Shown: positions 1-13,640, numbered from the stretch's first letter. The stretch: 64,000 nt of DNA from Sycobia sp. Sy_11 (GCA_018907035.1 JACCIC010000274.1:123501-187500); one strand, 5' to 3'. Numbers and translations are program-made. Notes: generated from the letters alone by a model not told the origin.

Positions 1-1039
1 TGTAAATAATTGTCCAATAAAAAGCTCTATATATATTTATATAATATACAGCATTTTATATATATCAAACAATAACATGCTATTCTAAATTTTATATTTT
101 GAATCCGTTAAAATTTCAATCACTGAAATAATCGACGAAAAAGGCTTTTGTCTAAAGTGTCATGGATTTCTAAAGAAAAGGATAATGCAAAGAGCTCGAT
201 GCATGTAAATTAAAAAATGAATGTCATAACTTTATAAATAGTAATGTTTTCACCCCTTCTCGTTTATATAATCCAATTCCTACACTGATTTTGTTCATCT
301 TCATACAATGCTACCTTATTGTATTTTTTTTCGTATTATATTAAATACTCGATTGATTTTTCAACAGTTTCAATTTGTCTTAATTCGTTGAACTCGACAA
401 GTCAGCAAAATTTGTGATTTAATTAATTATTAGAATTAAACAAGTCTATAATTAACGGTATAATTTGAAGTAAACTTGTGTCGATGCGAGGTGAAAATAT
501 TTATCATTAAACGAAATTGTAATTCGATGAAATCGGTCGATAAGGCAGTTTTAGTAATTGGAACGAGGGTATTTGCGGTTTATTTTTTATAAATAATCGT
601 TTAAGAGTTATTATATCGCCGATCAATCCAAAATAAATTGAAATTATTATAATGAAAAGTTTAAGATCGGCGCTTCGCTTAGCAGTGCCGTATCAATGTT
701 TCTTATAATTATTTTACATTGTGTCTCATTAATCAGTGAATGGTTAATAATTATTTTTATCAACTTTTATGCCACACACGCTTTTTTCCAATAAACAGAC
801 GTGCGCATGTTTACATACAAACCCCTACACACCCATAGAGGCACACACGCGCGCGCAGTTTGTTATATTAATTACATATAATTTACATTCATCGACGACA
901 AAATATTTTCGGTACACGTTATATACGTTTTCGTGTCAGTTGCGAGGTCGACGTTTTGTTGCATTCAAAATTTTATGCCTGGTAAGTGTACTTACGCATA
1001 TGACTTTCCTTACGCTGCCTTTAATTATTATTGCCATCG
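1..1039. other. AT-rich DNA without a gene
   Basis: Nothing recognised apart from a short CACACGCGCGCGC run near 845-857. Confidence 0.6.

Positions 1040-1102
<63 letters not shown>
1040..1102. repeat. (TA)n
   Basis: About 27 units, one TG step at 1094, then four more. Confidence 0.97.
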
Positions 1103-1197
1103 ATTTTAAACAAGACATTTTTGTGTATATATGCGCTCTCGTTGGCCAATTAAATGCAAGTGCGCGCACGCGCACGGTCCGTATATATACACACACC

Positions 1198-1198
<1 letters not shown>

Positions 1199-1250
<52 letters not shown>

Positions 1251-1257
1251 GGTATAT

Positions 1258-1301
<44 letters not shown>
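1199..1301. repeat. Compound (TA)n
   Basis: 103 bp, broken by CA at 1235 and by AGG at about 1250 and 1259. Preceded by a short (AC)n. Confidence 0.97.
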
Positions 1302-1303
<2 letters not shown>

Positions 1304-1432
1304 GAAGTCGCGCAGGGATTTATCGAACGGACTTAATTAAGAGGTCAAACTAATTGTACCATCGAGTCCTTTATAAATGAAAATAAAAATATTACAATAA
1401 TCTTATTGGACATGTCGTGTATGAAAGCTGTA

Positions 1433-1434
<2 letters not shown>

Positions 1435-1471
<37 letters not shown>
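1435..1471. repeat. (AT)n
   Basis: About 18 perfect units. Confidence 0.97.
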
Positions 1472-1476
<5 letters not shown>

Positions 1477-1505
1477 CATTTCACCAAACGGATTGAAAGT
1501 TCAAG

Positions 1506-1507
<2 letters not shown>

Positions 1508-1564
<57 letters not shown>
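1508..1564. repeat. (TA)n
   Basis: About 28 perfect units, only 37 bp from the previous array. Confidence 0.97.
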
Positions 1565-1567
<3 letters not shown>

Positions 1568-1957
1568 ATCTTTCCGGTTTTTCTGGTTCGTAATAAATAT
1601 ATTTCAGTTAACGAATACAGAATTTTCATCGGTTAAATTTATCAATAAACCTCATGCGACTGTAAATGTAAGCAGGAAAAAAATCCGTTACGGATGACGA
1701 AACGCTTAGAGTCGACCTGCTATACAGCAATGGTGCAGAGTGCCTTCCAACTTCCACTGCACAAAGCAAAAGCGTAGCAATATGAAATATAAAAAATTTA
1801 GAATCGTAAGTGTGCGTGAAGCCGATATGTTTGAAAATTCTCGTATTTTTTTTTTTATTTAGAAAAATGACAAAACTTCGGGTTGGAACTAAAATACTTA
1901 TAGCTACGGTACGTAGTTGAGAAGAGCGTCGCCTACATGGGCAAATCTGTAGGTACG

Positions 1958-1959
<2 letters not shown>

Positions 1960-2017
<58 letters not shown>

Positions 2018-2032
2018 TATATAATCTGACCT
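1960..2032. repeat. (TA)n
   Basis: About 32 perfect units to 2023, then GCATATATA. Confidence 0.97.
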
Positions 2033-3619
2033 AATTTATACGTCTTCAATGGGAACGAAAACTTGCATAGCTTAACATGAGCGCTAGTGTCACTGCGCAC
2101 TGTGCTTATATGAAGATAAATAAGAAACATTACAAGCTACGACAGATGTCTACTTTAGATACTAGGGTTCTGACATATTCTAGGACTGATTCCGTGTCTA
2201 CCATTGTATACATGAATCATGAAATTGGACATAGACATAATAATCATTAGGAATTAAACAGGAGTTATATCGACATATCGGGTAGGCTATTTTATAATAA
2301 CTAAGGCTCATTCGACAGATGATATTAGTTTCTGATAACTCGATAAGAGAGATAGGACGAAGAACGATGTATCGACGATATCCTCCGATAGTAATTTGGC
2401 GCGAAAAATATCAGCAGGGAAGATCGATGGAAATGATAAAAATATGAAGATATTTATAAATCGAAAACATGAAACTACATATGAAGAACACAATTTATAA
2501 TTGCTAAAGCGATGTTTACAGCAGAACACAAGACCGTCAATTGGACAAGATAACTTCACCACGAAGCGTGGGAATGTCATAGAATTATAAATTAATTATC
2601 GTAGAACAGGTTTGTAGACAGAATTTTTTTAGATTGTAATAGAACTGGATCTTCAGTGATTGGAATTTATGATATCTTTGAGCAAATGCCAATAGAATTT
2701 TGGCTGTTTTATAAACATTAGGATAAATAGCCAACTTTCTAATCATGATCCATGAATAATCGACTGAATTTCGTTCGACGATAAATTAAAGGCTATACTT
2801 TTCATTAGAATTTTATTATTTAAAATTTTGATACTTTGTCTTAATCGACTGCCAAATATGGGAAGTTTCGTTAAACAATACTGCAGTTGACTGAGAGTTG
2901 TATGTAAAAAAAGTACAATATCTCGGTAATGGAAGGGCGTTAGATTCTACTACATTGCAGGCATTTTGCTGAACCCGAATCAAACTCGATCAAAGATCTA
3001 CGCAAAAAATTTAGAACATACTACTTTGTAAAAATATTATATTTTCGAAAAACGTACAATAAAATTATCAATGTAAAAGAAATCAATTTTGTTTAAAAAT
3101 GGAAAAAAATTTGCAATCATCATCATTCTCGAATGACTTTCATCAAATAAATTAATTAATTCAGAATGAAAATCGTTTAATAAAAAATCGACTAATATCA
3201 TTATGCAGTTTCTTATTTGTGACTGAAAATGCAATACATGCTTTGTAAGCAGAAAATGAAAGAAATGATAATACAATGTCGTAAGTGATTACAGCATTTT
3301 CTTGTATTATACACTACAAAGTATAATTAATTTTTTTTCCATTCATACAACATATAAACCGAATTATCCGAAGGATTAAAAACGACGTAACGATCAAAAT
3401 AGCTAATCAACTCGGTTAATTAGGATTAAAAACTGCCAACTCACTTGGAAACGGAAAATGCAAAATAGCGCACGCGCAGTCGAAATCTCGGGCACGTTCT
3501 TCTATCCTTTCTTTTTCACGCCTGGCACGCGAACGAATTCAATTTGTCAATTACGCGCTTAAACGTATCAGCGACAGATAGTATCGGTCACTGTCAGCCA
3601 GCCGTACACCAGAATACAG

Positions 3620-3623
<4 letters not shown>
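2033..3623. other. AT-rich DNA without a gene
   Basis: No repeat, RNA gene or plausible exon seen. The longest frame (2308-2580, minus) has no recognisable motif. Confidence 0.6.

Positions 3624-3683
<60 letters not shown>
3624..3683. repeat. (AT)n
   Basis: 30 perfect units. Confidence 0.97.
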
Positions 3684-3686
<3 letters not shown>

Positions 3687-3823
3687 ACGCAGTATGCATG
3701 TGCAGTTGAGCAAGAAAAACTCGAGCGAGAGAGAGCAAGAGAGGGGCGCATGTGTTTCATAAGAGTTACGCTTGTGCATTCTGCTCGTTGGATTCATAAT
3801 ATATATACGCACCATATATTATG

Positions 3824-3824
<1 letters not shown>

Positions 3825-3870
<46 letters not shown>
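3825..3870. repeat. (TA)n
   Basis: 23 units. Confidence 0.97.
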
Positions 3871-3871
<1 letters not shown>

Positions 3872-4679
3872 TTGTTAAACGACGCACGCGCCAATTTTAA
3901 AATATTCTATACCGCAATCTAAACGGAGGCGTGATTCCGAGCGCGTAAACGCGCGGCTATATCTATCGTGTACTTATAATTCTTAAACAATGAATTGCTC
4001 GACGCGCAATGCAATGCTGATACTTAATAAAGTAAGCCGGTACACGTTGTTATTATCCCGGAATGAATAGAAAATCTAATTTATCAGTGGTTTTATTCGA
4101 ATCAATGGAACGTATTTGTGCAGGGATAAGTAATTGCATGCTACATTGATTTAAGTCGAGCTTACATAAATTATGCTTCCTTGAATATGGATAATCAGCA
4201 TCTCAGTTGGATTTGGCGTGTAATACTGAAATATTAATTATACGTTAGATGTGAGCGTAAGCGCAAAAACCTTTTTTTCAACATCATTTTCATGATCATT
4301 TCGAGGGAAAAACAAACGAATAAAAAAATTAGATTTCTATCATCGTACGAGGACCAACGGACCACTCGTACGATACCTTATTCGTGGCCAACAATCGAAG
4401 TCGACCATCGAATGCTCTTCAAAAATCGTCTTGAGACACGGGGTACGATTTTAATTTCGCGTCGCAGAACACCGCGTATACCTCGTCTCGCTATATTTTT
4501 GTTACACTTCGTTTTAAATAGAACCTCGAATTGAATCGAAAGCAAATTGCAAAGCGAGGTTCAGAGGTTCGGGGAAAGGGTTTTGAGCGAACGAGGCTTG
4601 TTCCGATCGACCGAAAAAGTACGCGTCGAATGTTCCGGGCAGACCAATCAGGATACAGGTCATACCGTGTATATAAATA

Positions 4680-4681
<2 letters not shown>

Positions 4682-4724
<43 letters not shown>
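4682..4724. repeat. (TA)n
   Basis: 21 units, at the left edge of a CpG-rich block. Confidence 0.97.
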
Positions 4725-4727
<3 letters not shown>

Positions 4728-5010
4728 CGGCATTCCTAATCCCCGCTGAACTCTCGATCTCTCATATAGAACGAAAAAGGGAAGCAAGCCGAGTCGCGTA
4801 CCGACTCGCATATGCGGATACGCCAACCCGCGCCTGCCCTCGGTTCCCAGGCCCCCGTAATGCAACCAGCGCCTCCCATTCTTACGCAATCCGCGCGGAC
4901 GAGACGGAGGAGCCGCGGCGACGCCACGCCGTCGTGATGATAAAAGTGAGCCCCCCGTGGCGACCCGCGCGTGCTCGACGTCGCGCGGACGAGGACGGCG
5001 ACGGCGGGGC

Positions 5011-5055
5011 AGGAGGCGGAGGAGGAGGAGGAGGAGGAGGAGGAGGAGGAGGGGG
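5011..5055. repeat. (GGA)n
   Basis: About 14 units ending in a G run. A pure purine strand, prone to triplex or G-quadruplex formation. Confidence 0.95.
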
Positions 5056-5113
5056 TGGAAGTAACTGGATTACCAGAGTCACGAGTCGCGCGGCGCGCCG
5101 GGTCGATGCGGGC

Positions 5114-5190
5114 CGTTGTTGTCGATCTTGTTGTTGTTGCCGCTGATGCTGCCGCTGCTGCCGCCGCTGTTGTTTTTGTCGTTGTTCTCG
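5114..5190. repeat. Imperfect NTG/CNG triplet tract
   Basis: Mixed TTG, CTG and CCG triplets. On the minus strand one frame gives Q/R-rich, another T/A-rich and the third N/G/S-rich runs. All three are open over the tract itself, so coding cannot be decided here. Confidence 0.7.
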
Positions 5191-5437
5191 CTGCTCCCAC
5201 TTTTACTGTTGCGGCTTCTCGGCGATGCCGTACCCCTCGCGCGCGACCGCAAGAACAGTTTCGTTGTATAGATTGTATATGCATCAGGTATTTGAGCCTA
5301 CTGCTGCGTCGCTCCGTTCCCCTCGTCTCGGGGGATTTTTTCGTTCGAATGGAAATTGTTCGAACGTTTCAAGGTCGAGCAGGGAGAGGAGCCGAGATGG
5401 CGTGCTATGGAGTGTCGGGGGACAGAGAGCACGAGAG

Positions 5438-5464
5438 ATGGAGAGAGAGAGAGAGAGAGAGAGG
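5438..5464. repeat. (GA)n
   Basis: About 12 units, marking the right edge of the CpG-rich block. Confidence 0.95.
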
Positions 5465-5480
5465 GGCCAGAATTAAACTG

Positions 5481-6590
5481 AATATATTTATAATAAATTT
5501 AGCTTAATGACTCCCAAGAATTTTTCCATCCCAAATCTCTTCCTCCATAATTAAAAATACAAGATGGAAAAATTCCTGCATTAAAATATAAAATAGAGCG
5601 AAGTATTTCAACGTATCGTCTAATAACTACATAAGCCTCCGTATACGCACATATACTCCACATTACAAACCTTCGCGTAGATCAATACAACGTAGATCGC
5701 CGCTGTAAAGTAAGACGGTAAGCAGGGGAAGCCCGTCTTACTAACAAAAATGAATGCTTTTCCAAGCCCATCTCGCCTGTTTCAGCGCAGCCCACGAACA
5801 GGTGCTTCGTTATCGAAGAAAAAACGGGGGGGGGGAGAGTAATTTACCGAGACAGAGTCGATTTCCTTTCAGACAGTTGGTACGTTTACGTCTATATCGT
5901 AACAGTTGCTTTTATTATTCAATTCTAGGCGAATTTCATTATTGCGTTTAAACGTTAATGTACTATTTAAGCGAATGTACGTTTAAACGTTAGTTTTTTT
6001 TTCGAGATGAAATAAAAACATAGAAAAACATAAATAAAAAGTCATGGCTTCACTATAATTTTTAAGTAAGAAAACAGAAAAAAAAATTAATTTTAACAAA
6101 AGTGTATACAGATTTTATTGTTTCTCGTATAAATTTTTACAAGGAAATTCATTCCACGTTGATCTTCGACCAAGAACTGGGAATGTTACTAATATCATTT
6201 TATGCGTCTAATCCTTAAAATTTCCTTTTCAGCCCTTCGCTTTTCACCGTTGAAGCCATAAATAAACCATTCGAACATCAAAGCAAAGTGCTAGTACAGC
6301 AGCTTTACAACCGTTGTACTCGCTTTCTCTTATTGAAATAAATACTCCTCCCGTAATTTATAATGCGCGTATTTGTAATCATTATGAATTTTTGTGCAAT
6401 AAATCTTCTATCTGCTGCGTATCGACGGGGAAAAAAACAAGCAGGAAGATCAGCCTTTTTCTCTTATCCATCGACAAAAGGGACTTTTATCCGAATTTAG
6501 AGGGGAAAACGGAAAATATTCTTCTTCTCTCCTCTTTTTTTTTTTTTTTTTGGTCACTCCCAGCGCCTCGATCAACATAATCTCCCGCGC
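5481..6590. other. AT-rich DNA without a gene
   Basis: Contains two copies of CGTTTAAACGTTA 35 bp apart (5945, 5980), a G8 run at 5828 and a T17 run at 6535. Nothing else. Confidence 0.55.
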
Positions 6591-6860
6591 TCTCCTAATA
6601 ATTAGCCGCTCGGCACTTTAAGAGCTTTCTCTTCCTTCTCCCGCTCCTCCTCCTCCTCCGCCGTCCAACCTCCCGCGTCATTCGTAACGTCACGCGGACG
6701 GTCAATATCGCGCGCGCATTATCCGCCTCTCTTTAAACACGGCGCGCCGAGCGGCAGCGCACCTGCGCGCGCCCGAGCAACGATCGTCGCTGGTCGAGAG
6801 CGATTTTTGGAGGGCGTGCTTGGACGTTTCTTCCACCATTTGCGCGTACGGCACGGGATC
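6590..6860. other. Small CpG-rich block, promoter-like
   Basis: Holds CTCCTCCTCCTCCG, two CGTCAC/ACGTCACG sites (6687-6697) and many GCGC runs. No core promoter can be fixed. Confidence 0.35.
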
Positions 6861-8060
6861 GATGAGGATGGATTGCCTCGCCGTGTACGAAGGAATTATA
6901 AAAAAAAATAGAAAGATATATCGGACGAGTTTAATGAATTTTTATGGATTTTGAATTGGATTTTGAATTCTTGCAGGATTCGGTCTGGATTCCATGGTGA
7001 ATCCGAACAGTTTCAGTTTTGTTCGATTTCGCAGTTAAGCAGAGACATTAATATCGATAAAAATTACAACGTTCGCCTACATATAAGGGCTCGGTAATTC
7101 GTTTTATTTAAAAATTCGAATGAAAATATTTGTTATCGAATGTATACGATTTCCTTCTTCTGTAACGTTTTTGGACAAAAGTTTATCATCGACATTGTGG
7201 TGAAACCACAAGAAAATAACGTTTTTCTAAAAATTTTTACTGAATTTTCAAATTGTTTAAACATCTTTCACATCAGCTATAGATTTGGTATTGATATATG
7301 CGACCGTCCAATGGTTTATTGAAAGTTATTAATACACAAATACATCAACGAATACTTTACGGCAGAATCGTATAGAACTGAATAATTTCTGTAAAATAGC
7401 ACTAGAACGAGAAAAAAGAATACGAAGCGTACAGTTGAATTTGAATAAATTTCAAGACTTACTTGCTCATGAAGATACGTTGAATTCTGTAATCAAATAA
7501 ATTTTTTTTTTAAAAGATTCATGTAAATAGCGAACCATGCTGTGTTCGAAATCAATTTCCTCCGAATGTAAAATATAATAAAAAAGGGTGAAAAACGTCA
7601 TATAAGAGTTTTTTTTACGGAGAGAAAGTGATAGTAAAATAAATACCCGTGAGTTAAACTTAGTAAAGAAACTAAAACAAATCTACAGAAAATTTTTGAA
7701 TATTATATGCGTAGCAGATCAAAGCTCTTAAACTCGTAATTCTTGATGCGTATACGAAATTACTTCTTCCCCATATTTATTGCAGACGCGGGCGAATTTA
7801 TGAGGAAAGAAACGAAAACGAAGCCCACGCGTTCCGTCAACGCGAGAGCACAGTCGCCTCAGGCCTTTACCTCGGTCGAAAATCATCCTCGCAATTACAC
7901 GTCGGATAATACGACATATACATGTGCTAAAGTACAATATCGGACGAGGGCGAATGCATTGTACAAGCCGCGTCTTTATGGTTCGTTGACGTATTTGTGA
8001 AAATTCGAACGTTAGTTTCAATGCATAATTGCGAGGATATATGTAAGCAGTGACATCATC
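6861..8060. other. AT-rich DNA without a gene
   Basis: Nothing recognised. The opposing frames at 7728-8168 have no family features. Confidence 0.55.
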
Positions 8061-8830
8061 CGTTGCACGCGTCACAACTGTTTCCGAGAAACATGAACGA
8101 CGATTACATATACCTATTTTAGTCTTCGCTGGAGTCGAGTATGTCGTTTTGTCGTTTTCGCAAGACACAGTGACACGCGCTTAATTACGCACAGACACGA
8201 CGAGTAAAGAATATATATATAAATATTCACGAAGGCATTAATGAGCTTTGCGAGTGATGGGGGGGGGGGAAGCGTATAGGTCAATGAAAGAGAAGAGCCC
8301 GACGGAAGCCGGGTACTCCCCCCATGCCGCACGTCCTTCAAAGCTCCTCACATTCGTGCTACCGTCTGCGGCTGCACCGCCCCGAATCGCGCTGCCCGTG
8401 CGTCTACCCCCCCCCTCCCCGCGCCCGCCGTATCCTCCCTCGTTTACGCGCGCAATGGTGACACGTGTAATGGACAGTCTCGCGCCGTGGGCAACGAGAC
8501 TACCGTGGCGCGAGGGTTATGCGGGATGATCGAAGGCTTCGGACTTTCGAGACCGCGAACGCGCGGGCAGCGCGTCAGATGCGTTGAGCTGGCAACTCCT
8601 CGGGCTCGAAGGACTCGCTTACTCGCCGCGCGGGCAGATATACGTGCGTGTGTACCAGGGGGGTGTCGGGGGGAGGGGGGGGGTGAAACATTGGAACTGT
8701 TGCTTTTGGACCGCGGCCCGCACTGAAACTCCTTCATCATTCCTTCTCGCTGATATAGATGTATGTAGACGTTGAGCTGCCTCGTGTATACAAAACGGTA
8801 AATTTCCGTTTCGAAGAACGTGATGCACGT
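8061..8830. other. CpG-rich block
   Basis: Contains a G10 run (8258), C-rich tracts (8408-8420) and a G-run cluster (8659-8682) able to form a quadruplex. No gene recognised. Confidence 0.5.
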
Positions 8831-8953
8831 TATGTCCAATAGGACAAATTTATTTTTGACCGAAAGAGGGAATGTGCAATCATATACTTATACTTTTTTT
8901 TGTTTATTTTTTTAAGATTTTTTTGGAAGGTTAATATATAGTATATATATTTG

Positions 8954-8955
<2 letters not shown>

Positions 8956-9008
<53 letters not shown>
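8956..9008. repeat. (CTAT)n
   Basis: About 13 units, followed by a short (TA)n. Confidence 0.97.
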
Positions 9009-9017
9009 ATATATATA

Positions 9018-10200
9018 CCTTTGTGAATATATTACATAGATTACCATTCATATAAGTAATAAATAAAAATTGCGATTATATTGGGTTTTGAAATTAAAGG
9101 AGCATCTTATTTTGTTGTTGATAGATAAAAGATACGTAGTAGAACTTTTGTTTCGACTTGTTAAATATGGAATCTGGCATCAAAATGATCCAAAAGATAC
9201 AAGTAAAGGGTGATTTTAGAGATTTTTCTCTTAGATACTACGTTTGCCAGTAACTATCGTAGATTCTGAAAAGTATTCATATCTGAACATTCATTAATTC
9301 AAATATAGTGGTAGATTCTGCTGTTCGACCCTCAACTCTCCTATTTCATTGGTTAAACTTGAAACACTTATTTTAATGCAAATAACAAAATACAATATGT
9401 CATTGTTTTATCAAACAAGAGGATCATACTCGGAACTGATTACTAACAAGAAAATAGCAATAATTTCTTCGAAGAACAGCGAATGCAAATATAAGTCGTC
9501 AAAATTTTGTAAAACAGAGGGCTGAGATAAGACAAAAAAGGTCCTTATTCGGTAGGTTTATTTGGTCTGAATTCATTGCTGAATCCTGTTATAATAATGG
9601 AAAGGATAGATTTGTATTCCGTGAACCGCTTATTTTTTATTGCATCAATGAATCTCGATTCTGTCATATAAACTTAATTCATATGCTTGCCGATAAAAGT
9701 TGAAGTTTGACCAACTGGAATATAAATAATACGAAAGAAAACATAGGCTAACGCATTTATAAGTATAAGTACCTTATTGCGTCATGAAAAGATAATTTAA
9801 AAACGTACAATGGAGTATCTATTGTTTTTCAATAATTAAAACGTATCTAACGATCGGTGGTATTCTATAAATTTACCTTAACTTCCACTTATTTATAATA
9901 CCACATTTCATGAAAAACATTTTGATATATTTAAATTGATTTTTTACAATATTCTTATGATTTTTTACAATATAGATTTTCTTAAATAAATATTATTATA
10001 CCGATTATTTATATTCATAGAAGTGCGCGCTCTTTACGCCATTGTACAGGCAAGCAGAAAAATTATCCTCGCGACTAAAATCGGAGCTTCTAGAAATGAA
10101 GAAATATGCTCCCCTCTCCCGTTTTTAAAGGAAATCATAATATAATGCGGAGCACGTGTCAGGCGCAACTTAGCGAGTAATTAGAGTGCAATTTTCTTTT
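9018..10200. other. AT-rich DNA without a gene
   Basis: Unique, no simple repeats, no recognised motif. One of the few kilobases without a dinucleotide array. TTTTTTACAATAT is repeated at about 9937 and 9961. Confidence 0.55.
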
Positions 10201-10333
10201 CTCTTAGTCTTCTTTTTTTCTCTCTTCCTCACCTTCTGTCCGTAAGATTAAGGACGCGGATGAACACACCCTGTTCCGGATTCTTAGTAGAGCGGCAGCG
10301 GACTAACGCCGGTCGGGACAGAAAATTCTATGT

Positions 10334-10341
<8 letters not shown>

Positions 10342-10390
<49 letters not shown>
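10342..10390. repeat. (AT)n
   Basis: About 24 units. Confidence 0.97.
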
Positions 10391-10392
<2 letters not shown>

Positions 10393-11440
10393 CGGAACGT
10401 CGCTCTTAAGTGCAACCTTAATCCTATATGCCGTGCCATCCATGACCTACCCTTATACATACCAATCGATTAACCGGCGACGCAGCGCTTCCAGCGCCAC
10501 TGGAAAATACGCGGACGGAGGAGGTACGAGGAACGGGTGATAAGAGCGTACAGTAGTGAAGAACATCGTGTACAACGCGTACCGATTGGTTTTTCTGAAA
10601 TTTTCCCAATTACCCTTACTGCGAATGTAGACGTGCGTCGGCGGCATTTTCAAATTCAAGAAGCTGCGGCTCTCCGTCAACTTTCGTGTTAATTTTCCAG
10701 ACCCGTTTCTTTGAGCCTACGTTTACTTTAATCCTTTCTTCATCGCGCGCTTATGCCTCCGTAGCCGTTGGCGACGAATAATACATATTCGCGCCGCTCC
10801 CTCGGCGAAGCAGGCATTTCCCGCAGGTTCGCGACTTTTTCGAACCAGCTCGCACGTGTACGCGCCATCGACGAAGCCATCGATAACTTGAAATTTCGTC
10901 AATTCGCCGGTAATAGTACATCGTTGATGACTGGATTCACGCGTGGTTCCGCATTTTCAGATTACCTATTTTGGCTTCTTGCTTCATTCCGACGTAGAAG
11001 TGTACGAGTAGCTTCGAGACAATTTTGCGCTTATCGAGCCCAGGTCATCGTCACATTTCATCCAGATCTCGTTTCTACTCGTCGGGTTTTCTGCCCCCTC
11101 GGGGAGCGATTTCTCCTTCATTCCTGCACTTATCGCACTTTTTTCATCTTATGTAGTGATGTAATTCTCAACCCCTCAAAATAAATACTTGATTCGCATA
11201 GTTTATGCATTCTTAGCAGGTTTATTTCGACTCTTCACCAGATAGAGCACGCAAGTTTTCTCGACTACTGTGGAATTCTCAGGGTGCACGTCAACACTTC
11301 TTCGAACGTGTTTCTTTTAATTTTAACTAATTAAATGTCACCGCCCTGATATTTAGTATGTTGTAATAATACGCTGTCAGGACGTATACAACGAAAGATT
11401 AATACACGCCAATTCCAAATGTCGCGCTACCTTAATATAT
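10391..11440. other. Intermediate-GC DNA, no supported gene
   Basis: A 139-codon open frame (10768-11184, plus) lies here. It has no domain, no clear splice sites and no compositional codon signal visible by eye, so I do not call it. Confidence 0.4.
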
Positions 11441-11449
11441 ATAGTATAT

Positions 11450-12231
11450 CCAAGCTTGATCAGGCAGGAACCTCGGTGTCTCTCAGCGACCAGAGGCATA
11501 AAGCGCACCCTTTCCACCCTGGTTCTTAGCGAAGCTCGAGCCCGATTATGTAATCACGGTTACCTCACAGGTGGTGGCTCGCCTCGGTAGCCTTTGATCG
11601 AGCTCTGTACACAATACAGTCGGTCGTTGGCTCCACGCCCTCGATTATCACTTTCCCTCCCGAAACGTCAATCCCCTCGTTCAATTCGCGCAGCATCGGA
11701 AGAGATTAATTGCAAACGCGAGCTCGAGTGCCTAATTAAGTCCCTCGATCGCCGTGCGCGGCGCTCCGGTTGTTTACCCGAACCAAGAAGCCGGCCTATC
11801 CAAGCCGGGCTTATTAACGTCGGCCGTCTACCAACGAGCTCCCCGGCAAAACGTTTCCCCTTACGTAAGCGTAAGAGTGCTTTTTCCTCCCTTCCACCTC
11901 CCCGCCCCCTGGCCGACGCGCCGCCCCCGCTCCGCGCTGGACTCGAACGCGGAGAGGAGAAACGAGCGGGAGAAGTCTCATTTTCCGGCGCTGCGGGCTC
12001 ATTTGAGGTCAAGAGTGGCGCGTCGCTCGGCTCGCGCGGGCGCGCGCTCCTGATGATGCCTGCCTCGATCAAGTTCATAAAGCCGGCCGCAGCGCGCGCC
12101 CGCGAACGTGTATATATACACCTCTAATTGCCTTCTGCGGTCGCCGAGGTTTTTTTATCCCCGCCCCTCGCCCGGCTCTCCTCGCATCGCGGTCCGATCT
12201 CGACGCTCGCGAGGGAGAGAAAGCTTCCAAT

Positions 12232-12276
<45 letters not shown>

Positions 12277-12470
12277 TCGGTTGCTGCACGGGCATCCCGA
12301 GACTCTTGTTTTTCGTGGGCAGTTCCTGTTCGGCGTCCCCCCTCCCCCGCAGCCTCTGCAGCCGTCGGTTTTCGACGGAATATTACGCGGGTTGGATATG
12401 GAGGAACTGAGTCGATGATGGGGTCGTCGCAGGTTCATGCTCCAGTTGTGTCAGGCAGCGTTTCTCTATG
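11450..12470. other. CpG-rich block
   Basis: Very CpG-dense, with several long overlapping frames on both strands, as expected when stop codons are rare. Split by a (TA)n array. Starts near a TTAATATATATAG run. Confidence 0.5.
12234..12272. repeat. (TA)n
   Basis: 19 units inside a CpG-rich block. Confidence 0.97.
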
Positions 12471-12496
12471 TTAAATGAGTTTCTTTTAGTAATTTG

Positions 12497-12500
<4 letters not shown>

Positions 12501-12526
<26 letters not shown>
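12501..12526. repeat. (AC)n
   Basis: 13 units. Confidence 0.97.
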
Positions 12527-12527
<1 letters not shown>

Positions 12528-13030
12528 TATCAGAGATAATATAGGGATTGCATGATAAAGATTGTTTGTCATTTGCCTCATAATTTACTAGTACAGCATG
12601 CGATGGTTTTTATTACAGTGCAATGGTGCATCCAATAAATTTGCTGAAACAACATTCAAATTATAAGAAATTATGCGCATGAACTAATATTTTTCAACGT
12701 TGGGGTGAATGAGAACACGACTTTTGTTATCGTACTATTTTAAATTTCTAAGAAATCGTAAAGAATAAAATTATTATAGATGAAGGCAATATAGTGACAA
12801 TTTTCAATTAATTTGGAAAACGTCGATGATATCGTAAGATATTATTATTTTTCATCACCACATTATTTTACGATGTATGCAATTTATTTTATTTTTTAAT
12901 AACAGGGACGGCCAGTCGAATCGCACTTTTATTTTCACTTTTCTCTGATGATTTGTACCTCGTTCCGGTGTTATGGTAAAAAAAAAATTATTAAGAAAAA
13001 AATGCAGAAAGTGCAGAACGCAAAATTAAA
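12527..13030. other. AT-rich DNA without a gene
   Basis: Nothing recognised; A-runs at 12979 and 12994. Confidence 0.55.
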
Positions 13031-13189
13031 AATTAGGGAGCTCATTTCTGATTCTCCCGTTCTCCACGCTTTCATTCGGCAATCACCATTTAATTAATGA
13101 AAAGTAGGCGTCCCGCGCAAAAGAAACCAAAATGCCGCACATGGTCTTTCCTCGTTTCATATTTTATTCGCCACCCACAGACAGGTGAG

Positions 13190-13190
<1 letters not shown>

Positions 13191-13225
<35 letters not shown>
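13191..13225. repeat. (GA)n
   Basis: 17 units. Confidence 0.97.
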
Positions 13226-13228
<3 letters not shown>

Positions 13229-13469
13229 CCGCGAACGCTCGGCCGCAAAAACTTGTACGCTTTAGCTGCAGAAAATGTTAGAAGCACGGGTTTTCTCTCA
13301 GCTTCTCGCGAGTTCGACCCCCATCCCTCTCTCCCTCACCGCACCCACGCGAGATTGCGCAACCGCGCCGCGGCTTAATCCGCCCCTCCCCTCTACCTCG
13401 GGCCGAAATAAACGCCCGGACGCGAAACTATCGCATCATTCTCAAAGCGATTCGTCTCGAGGAAACGAG

Positions 13470-13474
<5 letters not shown>

Positions 13475-13515
<41 letters not shown>
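13475..13515. repeat. (GA)n
   Basis: 20 units, same strand as the array 250 bp to its left. Confidence 0.97.
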
Positions 13516-13518
<3 letters not shown>

Positions 13519-13640
13519 TGCAGATACTAGGGAATTTTTCATACGGCTACGTGCTTTGCTCTCGTACATCGCGGCTGGTAGATATTATGTTCGACGCGCG
13601 AACGTTGGATGGATCACTTCGTTTACAATAACAGCGATAT

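Larger units (their letters stand above)
4540..5480. other. CpG-rich block with triplet tracts
   Basis: GC-rich and CpG-dense between AT-rich flanks. It holds (GGA)n, a CTG/TTG/CCG-rich tract and (GA)n at its right end. It could be an exon, a promoter or a 5' leader, but no splice-bounded frame stands out. Confidence 0.5.
13040..13640. other. CpG-rich block flanking two (GA)n arrays
   Basis: Moderately CpG-rich. No splice-bounded coding frame recognised. Confidence 0.45.

Noticed and set aside
10768..11184. 139-codon plus frame
   Set aside because: No family resemblance, no ATG context and no splice signals that stand out. Chance frames of this size are expected in intermediate-GC DNA.
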